A DNA stretch of 64,000 bases from Mesorhabditis belari (taxonomy: Eukaryota > Nematoda > Chromadorea > Rhabditida > Rhabditidae). This document shows positions 50,963 to 62,307 of this stretch, in pieces. The notes beneath the pieces are model-generated. The model worked only from the letters and a program-made list of their open reading frames with translations. It searched no databases and was not told the origin of the DNA. Location: NCBI GenBank assembly GCA_958450365.1, contig CAUEEP010000939.1, forward strand, positions 2,046,001-2,110,000. The letters run 5' to 3'. The position numbers and the translations under genes are program-made. Within the stretch, counting starts at the first letter, position 1. Each line of letters starts with the position of its first letter.

Positions 50963-51191
50963 TCGAAGCAGAATTTTACTTATGATATATAAGCCATTCG
51001 AAGCAGAATCGTGTAAAAGCGTTGGAATCAGGGTAAAATTCTGCGTCGAATCGTCTAATGGTCGAATGGTCGAATGTTATATGTTCCGATCTAGAAATCT
51101 GTCGGATCTAGGATGTAGTGAGATCAAACGTTCGATCGAATCAAGCCGATCACTCTAAAACAGACATCCAGACTTACTAGGGAACGACCAG

Positions 51192-51410
51192 AGCAGAGTG
51201 GCGGCTCGGTGGGACAATGGTAGTGCCCCCACTTTTGCCAGTCGGATTCGACCCCCACGTGCGTCTTTGTTTTTGCTATTTTTTTGTTCTAAAAGTGGCA
51301 ACCAGGCACACTACAACTGTCCCACCGAGCCGCCACTCTGCCCTGACAAAGGTGAGTAGCGGAGTAGCGGCTTGGTGGGACAGTGGTAGTGCGCCTGGTT
51401 CCCACTTGTC
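51192..51410. other. tRNA-like element in three copies, the middle one inverted
   Basis: Plus-strand copy 51192-51268: GGCTCGGTGGGACAATGGTAG, then GTCGGATTCGACCCCC. Inverted copy about 51296-51345 (minus: GGCTCGGTGGGACAGTTGTAG). A third, partial copy at 51367-51405 (GGCTTGGTGGGACAGTGGTAG). A-box and B-box are clear; cloverleaf stems are weak. Confidence 0.55.
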
Positions 51411-51523
51411 CCACTTGTCCCACTGTCCCACTACCACTGTCCCACTGCTCTGACAAAGGCAGCCCTTATATACCATGAGTGCTGCTTGCACTAGGTGGTC
51501 AAATTTCAAATGCGTTTTTACAG

Positions 51524-51583
51524 AAATCTAGAGCATTTGGAGAAAAACTAAAAACGCCATCGTGTTGCCCGTTTCCGACTTGG
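51524..51583 (+). CDS. isolated exon-like segment
   Basis: Acceptor gcgtttttacag and donor TGG|GTAAGT are both close to consensus, and the phase-0 frame reads KSRAFGEKLKTPSCCPFPTW without a stop. It could be a later exon of the gene starting at 50627, but the phase needs an intermediate exon I cannot establish. Confidence 0.3.
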
Positions 51584-51774
51584 GTAAGTCATTTAGCTTT
51601 GGTTGGGATTGGCGAAATCTGGTCGTAGTAAGTCTGGTGGGATGTCTGTTTTATAGTGATCGGCTTGATTCTAGATTGAACGTTTGACCTCACTACACTC
51701 TAGATCGAACGTCGGACCCAGAATCAGTTTAGATGGTCGAATGGTCTATATATCATCGGAAAAGGCCACAGAAC

Positions 51775-52015
51775 GGATTTCTAGATCGGACAGATTTCTG
51801 GATCGGACGGTTTTCTAGATCGAACGGTTTTCTAGATCGAACGGATTTCTAGATCGAACGGATTTCTAGATCGGACGGATTTCTAGATCGGATGGATTTC
51901 TAGATCGGACGGATTTCTAGATCGGACAGATTTCTGAATCGGACGATTTTCTAGATCGGACGGATTTCTAGATCGGACGGGTTCCTAGATCGGACAGATT
52001 TCTAGATCGAACGTA
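51775..52015. repeat. 17-bp minisatellite cggacggatttctagat
   Basis: About fourteen copies; seeded by the single copy in the opposite foldback arm (51083-51105). Confidence 0.9.
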
Positions 52016-52068
52016 ACATCTATATCATCGGAAAAAAACCACAGGATCCATCCTTCCCTTGTGAGTCT

Positions 52069-52555
52069 AATGCTTCCAGCATCGAAACTCTAGAAGTAAA
52101 TCAGATGCTACACAAGGCAGGAATTCAACTATCATTAATTCAAACATCATTAATTCAAATATCATTCTAAAGAAACGAATTTAGATGCCTATAAGGCAAA
52201 TGAGAAGAAAGAAATGATATAAGACAAATTCGTACGTGAAAAATCGGCCGGAAACTTTGTCCTGATTAGGAGTAAAAATGGTTTTTTTTTGTGCCGAACT
52301 CAAGGCGCCACCCGGGCGCTCAGATCTCTCAGTTCAGACTGTGCTCTCACTTAAAACTAGGTTTTTTCGGAAATTGAAAATCTGGGATATCCGAAGCCGG
52401 ATGAAAAATAAAATGAAATGAGAACTTTTTCCCAATTCGTCTAATTTGATGAGGAAGCAAAAAAAAGCAAAGATTTTACAAGGGTTTACAAATTAAAATA
52501 CGCTACAGTAATCAAATTTAACTTTTCTCTAAATAACTAAAAATCTATTAGGTTG
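52069..52555. other. AT-rich stretch, no gene supported
   Basis: One GC-rich island at 52290-52345 has an open plus-strand frame (from ATG 52278) but no convincing acceptor. Confidence 0.5.
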
Positions 52556-52557
52556 GC

Positions 52558-52735
52558 AAGTTATAAATGTCTGAAAAAGTTCTAAAATAAAACATTTTTC
52601 AAAAATTCAACAAAAGCCATTTTGTAGATTAAGGATAGGGCTTTTGAGTCAAGCAAACCGTTTTTGATTGGATAAGCCCTGTTTTTCAGAAAACACATTA
52701 CCAAAAAACGATCGTTTATAACTTTGCCAACCTAA
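52558..52735. mobile_element. 178-bp mariner-type MITE
   Basis: Ends TTAGGTTGGCAAGTTATAAA and inverted TTTATAACTTTGCCAACCTAA, TA on both sides. Confidence 0.85.
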
Positions 52736-53104
52736 TAACTCAAATCCTAAGCTTTTATTTGTTAAAACAAAAAAAAAACCAACAAGAAATCCATTGAAAA
52801 GTCCTTGAGTTTATCACTAAAAAATGACCGGAGGCATGGGAAAATATTGAGAAAAGTTTTTTCAACAAAAACAATCAGAGAAATCAGAGAAATTGATCCA
52901 AGGTCAGAATTGGGAAAAGAAAAAAATCGAAAAGAAAAACGTGAGTCTTTTTTGAAAAAAAAATGGAAAAAAGTGATCAAAATGAAATTGGAAATCAATC
53001 AAATGAAAGAGAAAAAAGTTCAAAGAGAGAAAAGTTATGAAAGTTTTGAGAGGATTTGCTCAATGAATTTGCAGAAAAATAAAGAATTGAGTACACTAGA
53101 AAGG

Positions 53105-53165
53105 TGCGTTTACAATACAAAGTACAAGTAACAGTACAAGAACAGTACAAAGTACAAGTAACAAA
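53105..53165. repeat. acaaagtacaagtaacagt repeat
   Basis: About three short copies. Confidence 0.6.
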
Positions 53166-53307
53166 TAAGATTTTAAAGTCTAAAAGATCTAAGAGAATTG
53201 TTAATCCAAAAGATCTAAAAAATCTAAAAGAGCTTTTGTTTGAGAGATTTTGTCTAAAAGATAAAAACCAAGGTTTAGATATTTATAATCTGTAAAATTA
53301 CTGATAA

Positions 53308-53592
53308 ATGTTCTTAAAGTACAGTTCTTAAAGTACAGTTCTTAAAGTACAGTTCTTACAGTACAGTTCTTACAGTACAGTTCTTAAAGTACAGTTCTTA
53401 AAGTACAGTTCTTAAAGTACAGGTCTTACAGTACAGGTCTTACAGTAGGGCTCTTAAAGTACAGTTCTTAAAGTACAGTTCTTAAAGTACAGGTCTTACA
53501 GTACAGGTCTTACAGTACAGTTCTTACAGTACAGTTCTTACAGTACAATCCTTACAGTACAATCCTTACAGTACAATCCTTACAGTACCAGT
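53308..53592. repeat. 14-bp minisatellite cttaaagtacagtt
   Basis: About twenty copies; sub-types cttacagtacaggt and cttacagtacaatc are grouped in blocks. Confidence 0.92.
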
Positions 53593-54149
53593 TTAAATTC
53601 AAAAAATCCAAACAAATCTTTAGTTATCCAGGAATTTCTCGAAATTTCCTTAAACTGGCCTCTTTTCTAATGAAAGAGCAGTAAGAAAGCTCATTAGTTT
53701 AGGGAAAAAAAGAGAAAACGAGAAAAAAAGAAGCCGTTCAGTCCACTCAAAATAATCCTATCAGAACAGAAGAACGGAAAAAAAGCCAGTTAGTGAAAAA
53801 ATGATGAAGAAATGAAGAATGACGTAAAAGAACATTAAAGGATACAAATTGACATTCAGAAATTGTTAAAACTCTTTCAGCTTTAGCAATTTTTAAATAC
53901 CAATTTGTCATTTGTACTTACAGGAGTTCTAGCTCAAAAAATCAAATGTTTAAGTCATTTTTCAGCTATTCACCAATGCTGGGATTTGTGTACTTTGTGT
54001 ACTAAGAAATTTGTGTACTAATAAATGGACTTTGTGTACTAAGAATCGCTAGTGTACTAAGAAATGGACGTTTAAATTAGCACAAACAAGATAATGCGCG
54101 CCTTCTGGCATGCAGAATTTGGAGCTATTTGTGCGCTAGAGCGCTAGAG

Positions 54150-54400
54150 GGGCGAGTGGGGAAGACCGAGGGGCGGGTGGGGGAGACCCGAGGGGCGGGT
54201 GGGGAAGACCGAGGGGCGGGTTGGGGAGACCCGAGGGGCGGGTTGGGGGAAGACCCGAGGGGCGGGTGGGGAAGACCGAGGGGCGGGTGGGGAAGACCGA
54301 GGGGCGGGTGGGGGAAGACCGAGGGGCGGGTGGGGAAGACCGAGGGGCGGGTGGGGAAGACCGAGGGGCGGGTGGGGAAGACCGAGGGGCGGGTGGGCGC
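54150..54400. repeat. 21-bp GC-rich minisatellite gaccgaggggcgggtgggga
   Basis: Twelve copies, with GGGG-C-GGG-T-GGGG in each: strong G-quadruplex potential on the plus strand. All six frames are nearly open for this reason only. Confidence 0.93.
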
Positions 54401-54762
54401 ATCTTTACGAGGCAAAAAGTGCCTAAAAGTTTGGAAACATGTCGGTAACTTGAAAAAAAAAACAGCATTTCCATTATTTTTTTGGTGAATGGTGGTCAAA
54501 TGGGGGAACCTCAGACGAAAAAAAGACAAAAATAGGGATCGCGAAGAGAGATTAGTCTGTAAGGACGAAATTTCCCTTTTTTTCCAAAATTTTCGTCTTT
54601 ACATCTCTTACTGTGAATTTTATGTCGTCAAAGTGATTAAAAGGGTCTGAAAAGTGCCTTAAAAGGGATTTTTAAAATTCAAAGCCTTGTTAACATATTC
54701 GCGTCGAAGCCATTTTTCGCTTAATTGGACATTCAGAGGACAGAGTTCAGATCAAAACTTGT

Positions 54763-54836
54763 GCGCAAACGAGACTCGAACCGGCTACCTTTCGCTTGAC
54801 AGGGGCAACTGTGCTAACCATTACACACCACAATGC
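54763..54836 (-). other. tRNA-like sequence with an Asp-type loop
   Basis: Minus strand: TGGTGTGTAATGGTTAGCAC, loop CTGTCAA (would be anticodon GUC), then GCCGGTTCGAGTCTCG. Anticodon stem does not pair, so probably a pseudogene. Confidence 0.5.
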
Positions 54837-55311
54837 ATTTGATCTCAACGCACTTGATCTCGCACTAACTCTCTCTCTCCGCCAGAGAGAGTTAACTGGA
54901 CGACAGAGTTCTACGCTAGCTGTAGATCTGAAAATTTTTACCCAGAAGTTTTTTGGGGGTGCGGAATTGGGGTCGAATTCAAATTCGGTTTTATTTTTCA
55001 ATTACAGTAACCCCAAAGGCCGGAAATAGCAATAGCGCGTAATTTAGCTGAAAAATGTGTTAGAAAAAGCTAAAAAATAGGTTTAAAAAGCTGAAAACGT
55101 GCACCCGGGGGTTTTTCCGTGGTCGGAAAACGGCATACAACCGAAATATTTAAGGGAAATATCTACGGAAAACCGAAATACCTGCGCAAACACTAAATTT
55201 TATGTTGCTAAAGGAAAGCTGCGTATTTCAACCGAAAGTGATCAAAAAATGACGAAAAAAATGAAATAACTGATAAGTTGATTGAATTTTTTGATCACTA
55301 AATCTGATTTA

Positions 55312-56383
55312 TTGGGTTGTCCAGTTATGAATGCGCGTTTTTTACTATTCTGTAAATTTCTCAAGATACCGAAATCAAGAAAAAGATGTATATGAGTATT
55401 ATTCGAAAGCTGAAGATCTCCACTAGATGTGTTTGGAACAAAGTTCCAATATGGTTTCAATATGGTTCCGATATGGTTCCAATGGGTTTGGAACAAAGTT
55501 TCAATATGGTTCCAATATGGTTCCGATATGGTTTCAATATGGTTCCAAGTGCTTGGAACAAAGTTTCAATATGGTTCCAATGTGCTTGGAACAAAGTTCC
55601 AATATGGTTCCAATATGGTTCCGATATGGTTTCAATATGGTTCCAATATAGTTCCAATGGGTTTGGAACAAAGTTTCAATATGGTTTCAATATGGTTCCA
55701 ATGTGCTTGGAACAAAGTTCCAATATGGTTCCAATATGGTTCCAATATGGTTTCAATGGGTTTGGAACAAAGTTTCAATATGGTTCCAATATGGTTTCAA
55801 TGTGTCTGAAACAAAGTTTCAATATGGTTCCAATATGGTTTCAATATGATTCCAATATGGTTCCAATATGGTTTCAATATGGTTCCAATATGTTTCTATA
55901 TGGTTATATAAAATCTTTGATTTTTTTCTTTGATATAAAAAGCTTTTGAATTTGTCGAGCTTTTGGGCAAATTGACTGGACAGAAGAAGAGGTGGCCAAA
56001 AAATGGAAGGGTGCCTTTGGATCAAGTTTTGGCTCCGCTCAAATTGCGTTAACCGTTTGATGTTTGGCCAATAGATATATCAATACAAGTTTTTTTTAAA
56101 TATAACAATTTCAGAGCATCTTTACTTTTCTTTTCTTTTCTGGGCGGTTATTTTACACCATAAAACTTGAGGAATAGTTAAGCTGGAATGGTTTTTTTTT
56201 TGAAAACGACCTCTCCCTTTGTGCAGTCAATTTCCCAAAAAGTTGAATGAATTCAAAAACTTTTTTATTCGAAAATGTAGAGGAGATCTTCAGCTTTCGA
56301 ATGATATATAACACTCGTATAAATCTATTCTATATCTTGAGAAATTTACAAAATAGTAAAAACGCGCATTCATAACAACCCAA
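55312..56383. mobile_element. 1072-bp non-autonomous mariner-type element
   Basis: Long inverted ends of about 110 bp (TTGGGTTGTCCAGTTATGAA with inner tttacta..tgtaaatttctcaagat; right side mirrors it with a 3-base difference), TA flanks at 55310-55311 and 56384-56385. The inner left part is the 11-bp array; at 55975-56040 a short plus frame DWTEEEVAKKWKGAFG may be a transposase remnant. Confidence 0.85.
55435..55895. repeat. 11-bp minisatellite caatatggttc
   Basis: About 38 units, with tgggtttggaacaaagttt interruptions. Complement of the ggaaccatatt variant at 30440-30655. Confidence 0.93.
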
Positions 56384-56879
56384 TATATCTGAAGAGTTGA
56401 AATCTTTAAAGAGCTGAAGTCTTTAAAGAATTGAAATCTTTAAAGAGTTCAAAGGAAAATCTATATTCGAAAAGATTAGTGGAAAAGTGTGAGAGTTTTC
56501 TCGGTTCTCCGGATGGAAAATGAGTGGATGAGGAGCCGGTCGAGCCTCTGCCTCAGCCTCCTTTCTCCCCATCTCCTTGTCTTCCACTCTTCTTCCATTT
56601 TTCCCGAAAATGATTAGGATGATAGAAATCGAGTATCAACCCCCAAAAAGACACAAAAAGACATGATCAAATTGATGGAAAACTCCTTTTTCGCCTCGAG
56701 AAAGGAAAAGCTAGCCTCTGAAATTCTCCTGAGACAATCGATTTGAAAATGCATTTAAATTTTCTTGTCTAGCTGTTCTATTTGAGCGAAAGCCTAAAAT
56801 CAATATTAAGAGCGGGAAAATGACAAGTTTTCACGTGAAAATGAGTCCAATTATTTATTAAATACTAAAAACTGGTGAA

Positions 56880-57265
56880 TACCGTTTATTCTAATAAACG
56901 CTCCCTCCTCGACCAACTTTAGAAGCCTCGTTCTCAGCACCATTTTGAGATATTTTTATGTTTAATATACCAAAAGATAGCCCTTAATGTCTTCTATCTT
57001 TTGGTATATTAAACATAAAATACCTCAAAATGGGAGAGTGAGAAGGAGGCGTCTAAAGTTGGCCGAGAGGGCTTCTAATAAATCGCCCGACCGACTTTAG
57101 ATGCCTCGTTCTCAGCCCCATTTTGAGATCATTTTATGTTTAATATACCAAAAGATACCCCTTAATGTCTTCTATCTTTTGGTATATTAAACATAAAAAT
57201 ATCATAACATGGAGCTAAGAACGAGGCATCTAAAGTCGGTCGAGGGGGGTGACGTTCATTAGAAT
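56880..57265. mobile_element. two adjacent hairpin MITEs
   Basis: Each holds ttttatgtttaatataccaaaagata, a short loop with cttaatgtcttc, and its complement (56955-57020; 57130-57198), inside longer arms ctttagatgcctcgttctca / gagaacgaggcatctaaag. Ends resemble TACCGTTTATTCTAATAAACG and its complement. Confidence 0.8.
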
Positions 57266-57555
57266 AAATCTGGTAGCTTCCCCAATAAATCCGCTAAATT
57301 TTGGCAAACAAACAATGCCTCAAAAAGTGGACTAAAAAAAAGGAAGAAGTTTATTTTAATGTTTATCAAAATTAGAGTAGTTTAAGAAAGACTTTGATGG
57401 ATCCAGGTGGAGTCCAGGAAATCTTTTTGGTGTCCTTGACTTGTGTGGACTTTTGATTAAGACAGCTGGGCTAAATCATTCAAAAATTTGGCTCAATCAC
57501 ACCTGATGGCCTTTAAGAAATGCGAAAGTTTACGAAATTGCTAAAAAAGGTGAAA

Positions 57556-57630
57556 TCTATTGAATGCGGCCTTAATAAGGCCTTCATAAAGGCCTTATTA
57601 AGGTTATTAAGGCCCTTATTAAGGCCCCCG
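57556..57630. repeat. short nested palindrome of taataaggcc
   Basis: ttaataaggcc and ggccttattaa alternate four times. Confidence 0.8.
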
Positions 57631-57654
57631 CCCTTCTTTCACCGTTTCTAAATT

Positions 57655-57952
57655 TGAGCTTGCAGTCTAGTGGATAAGAGTCTTGTCTCTGAAATAAACT
57701 ATAAAGTTTTTGCTCAGGAGCCTAAGCCTGAGCCTCGGGTTCTATCCTGAGCCTCGGGTTCGATCCTGAGCCTCGGGTTCTATCCTGAGCCTCAGGTTCG
57801 ATCCTGAGCCTCGGGTTCTATCCTGAGCCTCGGGTTCGATCCTGAGCCTCAGGTTCGATCCTGAGCCTCGGGTTCTATCCTGAGCCTCGGGTTCTATCCT
57901 GAGCCTCAGGTTCTATCCCGAGCCTCAGGTTCGATCCCTGCCTTTTTTATTC
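57655..57952 (+). other. tRNA-like element with its T arm expanded
   Basis: 5' part GCAGTCTAGTGGATAAGAGTC then tttttgctcaggagcc, and a T-arm-like CTCAGGTTCGATCCCTGCC at the far end. Between them gagcctcgggttctatcct is repeated about twelve times, each unit repeating the B box. Confidence 0.6.
57712..57945. repeat. 19-bp minisatellite gagcctcgggttctatcct
   Basis: About twelve copies with ttcgatcc and ttctatcc alternatives. Confidence 0.93.
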
Positions 57953-58381
57953 ATTATATTTTGATTTTTAATTGAAATTCGCTCTATTTGAACTCTATTA
58001 GAGTAAAGTTTTTTACAGAATGAATAATTTCAATTGCGGACACAGGGTAGCTAAGCTTTTGGCTTTGGTTTTGGCTATAAAAAGGCTACAATTTGACTAT
58101 AGTGCATAGAAGATGGCAAACACTCCGGTTACAGTAATCAACACTGGCTAATCAATACTAATACCCGTACAGCATCGATAAGAACGCTAAGCATCGCTAT
58201 AGCTAAGAACACAGCACTAAAAACACTACATTCAATAATTCAATTTATTCAATAATGTTGTACAAACAATATACAAGATTCTACCGTACAAATGTCGAAC
58301 AAACAATATACAAGCTTTCTAATAGCAACTTCTAAGCCCTGAGAAGTTGCTGTAGGAAAAAATGTAGGGGAAATGTAGAAA

Positions 58382-58462
58382 AAAAGATCCAAAAATCCAA
58401 CGAGCGTAATCGAACCCCCGACCCTCCGACTCAGAAACAAGGCTCTTAACCACTCGGCTATG
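58382..58462 (-). other. tRNA-like sequence, type II shape
   Basis: Minus strand: GCCATAGCCGAGTGGTTAAGAGC, then GGTCGGGGGTTCGATTACGC. The D arm is Leu/Ser-tRNA-like. T stem pairing is incomplete. Confidence 0.55.
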
Positions 58463-58587
58463 GCTGCCGTGACGACGTCTCGCTTAACTCGGCTTTTTAC
58501 TTCAAAACTTCGATTTTGTTCAATGAAAAAATCTCACTGCGGAAAAGGCCGTGACCCGACATATAGGGCGCTACGCCGAAGGACGAC

Positions 58588-58678
58588 AAAAGCAGCGGTG
58601 GCCTAGTGGTTAGTGTGCTAGACTGGGAAACCTACACGGTTTTTGCTCGCGAGTTCAATCCCACTTGCCGCCAAATTC
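58588..58678 (+). other. tRNA-like sequence with long middle
   Basis: AGCGGTGGCCTAGTGGTTAG, then about 45 nt to GCGAGTTCAATCCC and TTGCCGCC, which can pair with the 5' AGCGG. The best acceptor stem of the family, but the T stem is weak. Confidence 0.55.
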
Positions 58679-58689
58679 TTTGTTTTTAT

Positions 58690-58765
58690 GCTTAGGCTCT
58701 TAGGCTCTTAGCCAATCTCTCTTAAGCTCTTAGTCAATCTCTCTTAGGCTCTTAGCCAATCGGTC
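58690..58765. repeat. cttaggctcttagccaatctct repeat
   Basis: Three to four copies; begins right after the tRNA-like element. Confidence 0.75.
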
Positions 58766-58769
58766 ATGG

Positions 58770-59475
58770 CGGTAACGGAAAAAGATTTCAATCAACATTT
58801 TTCTAAATCAATAGATTTACATTTAAAAACAGAAATCCAGAAAAAGTGAATGGTCATTTAGGTTACCCATTCAAAAAGGGAATTCTTTAGGGAAAAATGT
58901 GTTCCATCGGGTTTAACAGGGCAAAGAAAAGGGAAAGAAAAGGAAAAAGGATCAGGTTTTGAAAGGAAAAAGAAGGTTTCGTTTAGAAAACATTAGAAAA
59001 TCCTTTAGCCAAGGATTAGTCTCATTTTGAAAGCCTTTTTTTAGTACAGTACTTTTGAAAAAGACGTTAAGAGTACTGTAATCATTGACTGTAATCATTG
59101 ACAGCAATCATTGACCTAAGAATACAGCAACCCTTTTTGTACTTACAGTAATCCTTAACACAAGTACTTTTTATACTTTGAGAATACAGTAATCCTTAAT
59201 ATAGATACTTTATTCAGGACCTAAAATAAAGTGCGCTAGATTTAAGATTAAAACACATGAATTCATACACATAACACGAAAAGGGCCGATAAAAAGCAAC
59301 ACGATATAATATATGTAGTATATGGGTAGCAAAGATACTAACAAAGATACACTATATAATGTAGCACAGATAACGTCAAGAATCCACTAGAGCTTCAGGA
59401 TCAAGATCAAGTTCAAGATCATCTACAGATAATTTAAAGATTCCGAGACTATTGGACTCTCTCAAAACTCTGGGG
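58770..59475. other. AT-rich stretch
   Basis: Short tacagtaatcattgac repeats at 59060-59180; nothing else seen. Confidence 0.6.
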
Positions 59476-59477
59476 AG

Positions 59478-59980
59478 TCGATTCCAGCCGATCCAGTCGA
59501 CTCCCAAATCGATCCAGTCGACTCCCAAGCGATCCAGTCGACTCCCAAGCGATCCAGTCGACTCCCAAATCGATCCAGTCGACTCCCAAGCGATCCAGTC
59601 GACTCCCAAATCGATCCAGTCGACTCCCAAATCGATCCAGTCGACTCCCAAGCGATCCAGTCGACTCCCAAATCGATCCAGTCGACTCCCAAGCGATCCA
59701 GTCGACTCCCAAGCGATCCAGTCGACTCCCAAATCGATCCAGTCGACTCCCAAGCGATCCAGTCGACTCCCAAATCGATCCAGTCGACTCCCAAGCGATC
59801 CAGTCGACTTCCAAGCGATCCAGTTGACTTCCAAGCGATCCAGTCGACTCCCAAATCGATCCAGTCGACTCCCAAATCGATCCAGTCGACTCCCAAATCG
59901 ATCCAGTCGACTCCCAAGCAATCCAGTCGACTCCCAAGCGATCCAGTCGACTCCCAAGCAATCCAGTCGACTCCAAATTC
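59478..59980. repeat. 20-bp minisatellite gatccagtcgactcccaagc
   Basis: About 25 copies, alternately 20 and 21 bp (aagc or aaatc). Open on both strands only because of its periodicity. Confidence 0.95.
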
Positions 59981-59984
59981 TCGC

Positions 59985-60905
59985 AGTTCTTATTGGAAAA
60001 GAGTTATGCACAAACTTATTGGAGGTGACTGGAATCTCTAAAACGAAAGAACCTCTCCTTGAACTAACCGTGGGATTAACTTTGAATAAATCTCGAAAAC
60101 TAAGACTTAATTTAAAGATAGAGTAATTGTAAGGAGTTTTTTTAACAAACCTAATACTTTCACAAAAAAACACGTGATTTTTGAACCATTCAAACTTTCG
60201 CAAAAACATTTATGGGCTTTTTTGAAAGGCTCTTTTTTTGAAACTCGTTGAGGCTGGGGAAAAAGATGGGAAATAAAAACGATCAAACGATCGGCTTACT
60301 TTTGAATTACTAAGGTGAATAACAAGTTTCCTATATAAATACTTTATTTAGAAAGAAATAAAGTGCGAAAACGACATGAAAAATGTGCTAGATAAAAGAA
60401 AAAAGAAAAAAGATAAAAGAAAAAAGATCAAGGATAAAAGATCACAAAGTCACTTAAAATGCAGAACTTTAGCTCTTTTAAAGTAGCCCTTTTAAAATCA
60501 GACAATCAGGTGGAGATCAAACGCAACTTTTCTGGATTAAACGCAACGATCAAACGCATTCCAAACTTTAATCACACGATTTACAATAAAAAAAACTCTA
60601 GAGGATTTAGAGAAAGCAGATTCGGGATGTAAAAGAGCCACGTCTAGTCGCCTATGTTTTCTATATGTAAAAGTATGTAAAAGTTTTGAATAAAAAAAGG
60701 TAAACAAGTAAATTTCTAACATTTTACTTTTAAAAAAGTCTTTTCTTTCTATGAAGACACTGAAAAAGAAGTTTTTGTTTGTGTGTGGTGAAAAGAAAAA
60801 AAGAAAAAGAAAAGCCGTGAGCAGACAAACATTTCAAATTTTCGGAAGGAGAATATTCGGAAGAAAGGAGAAAGAAAGGAAAGAGAGGAAAAAGAAAGGA
60901 AAGAA
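59985..60905. other. AT-rich stretch
   Basis: Short aaaagaaaaaagat repeats at 60385-60440; no exon supported. Confidence 0.55.
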
Positions 60906-60908
60906 AGG

Positions 60909-61985
60909 AAAAAGAAACGAAAAAAGGTACAAAAGACACAAATTTCCCTTTTCTTCCTCTTTTTCGTAAACTATTTGAGCGACTATTTGAGCCAGCGACT
61001 ATATGCCGATTTTTGGGGGTTCTTCTGGATGAAAATTGGTCTTGAAAGTATCTCAATTAAACATAAAAATATACCAAAAGATAGCCTTTAATGTCTTCTA
61101 TCTTTTGGTATATTAAACATAAAATACCTCAAAATGGGAGAGTGAGAAGGAGGCGTCTAAAGTTGGCCGAGGGGTCTTCTAATAAATCGCCCGACCGACT
61201 TTAGATGCCTCGTTCTCAGCCCCATTTTGAGATCATTTTATGTTTAATATACCAAAAGATACCCCTTAATGTCTTCTATCTTTTGGTATATTAAACATAA
61301 AAATATCCTAACATGGGGCTTAGAACGAGGCGCCTAAGTTGGCCGAGGGGTCTTCTAATAAATCGCCCGACCGACTTTAGATGCCTCGTTCTCAGCCCCA
61401 TTTTGAGATCATTTTATGTTTAATATACCAAAAGATACCCCTTAATGTCTTCTATCTTTTGGTATATTAAACATAAAAATATCGTAACATGGAGCTAAGA
61501 ACGAGGCATCTAAAGTCGGTCGAGGGGGGTGACGTTCATTAGAATAAATCTGGTAGCTTTCCCAATAAATCCGCTAAATTTTGGCAAACAAACAATGCCT
61601 CAAAAAGTGGACTAAAAAAAGGAAGAAGTTTATTTTAATGTTTATCAAAATTAGAGTAGTTTAAGAAAGACTTTGATGGACCTAGGTGGAGTCCAGGAAA
61701 TCTTTTTGGTGTCCTTGACTTGTGTGGACTTTTGATTAAGACAGCTGGGCTAAATCATTCAAAAATTTGGCTCAATCACACCAGATGGCCTTTAAGAAAT
61801 GCGAAAGTTTACGAAATTGCTAAAAAAGGTGAAATCTATTGGAAAAAGAAACGAAAAAAGGTACAAAAGACACAAATTTCCCTTTTCTTCCTCTTTTTCG
61901 TAAACTATTTGAGCGACTATTTGAGCAAGCGACTATATGCCGATTTTTGGGGGTTCTTCTGGATGAAAATTGGTCTTGAAAGTTT
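60909..61985. repeat. segmental duplication with hairpin MITEs
   Basis: About 140 bp (aggaaaaagaaacgaaaaaaggtac...ggatgaaaattggtcttgaaag) at 60909-61050 recurs at 61843-61982. Between them are three hairpin units (61065-61120, 61240-61300, 61415-61475) and a 280 bp tail (61555-61838) nearly identical to 57285-57555. Confidence 0.85.
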
Positions 61986-62307
61986 TGCGGAAATGTAAGA
62001 ATGGTTTAAGAAATTCTTGATAGAAAGATAAAGTCTACAGGACCCGGCGAAAGTTCTTTTCTTTTTAAATTCTCTTTAAATAAAATCTCTCTGATTGTTA
62101 TTACTTCATAAATGTAGCCAAAAGATACCCAATTTTCCACAGAATTGAAAACCTTTTTTTAAATAGCTTCTTTAAATTTTGTTATTATGTTTTGAGTTAT
62201 CACGATTTGCGGCTACCGTTCTCACAGTTAGTTCGTTATCCCACAGTTAGTTCAAGTTACAGTTTACGGCTGCAGTAATATAGTAAAGTAAGGAATGGTA
62301 AAGAGAG

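Larger units (their letters stand above)
50900..52068. repeat. 1.1 kb foldback around tRNA-like copies
   Basis: The left arm (about 50930-51190) and right arm (about 51635-52065) are inverted copies: agtgatcggcttgatt..gaacgtttga, tctagatcggaca and catcggaaaaggccac..tccttcccttgtgag occur in both. The right arm is lengthened by the 17-bp array at 51775-52015. Confidence 0.75.

Noticed and set aside
51302..51351. Exon-like segment with acceptor ttgttctaaaag and donor AAAG|GTGAGT
   Set aside because: It coincides with the inverted copy of the tRNA-like element, which explains its GC content.
52278..52345. Plus-strand ATG frame MVFFCAELKAPPGRSDLSVQ in a GC-rich island
   Set aside because: No good acceptor or phase partner; the poly-T start suggests chance. 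Left unannotated but could be revisited with RNA data.
56490..56600. GC-richer stretch with two open minus-strand frames
   Set aside because: No donor in a usable phase and Arg/Glu-rich low complexity; a promoter or UTR is possible but not shown.
59376..60209. 277-codon minus-strand frame (ESTGSLGSRLDRF-type repeats)
   Set aside because: Repeat translation of a 20-bp unit that is open on both strands; flanking parts are AT-rich without splice signals.
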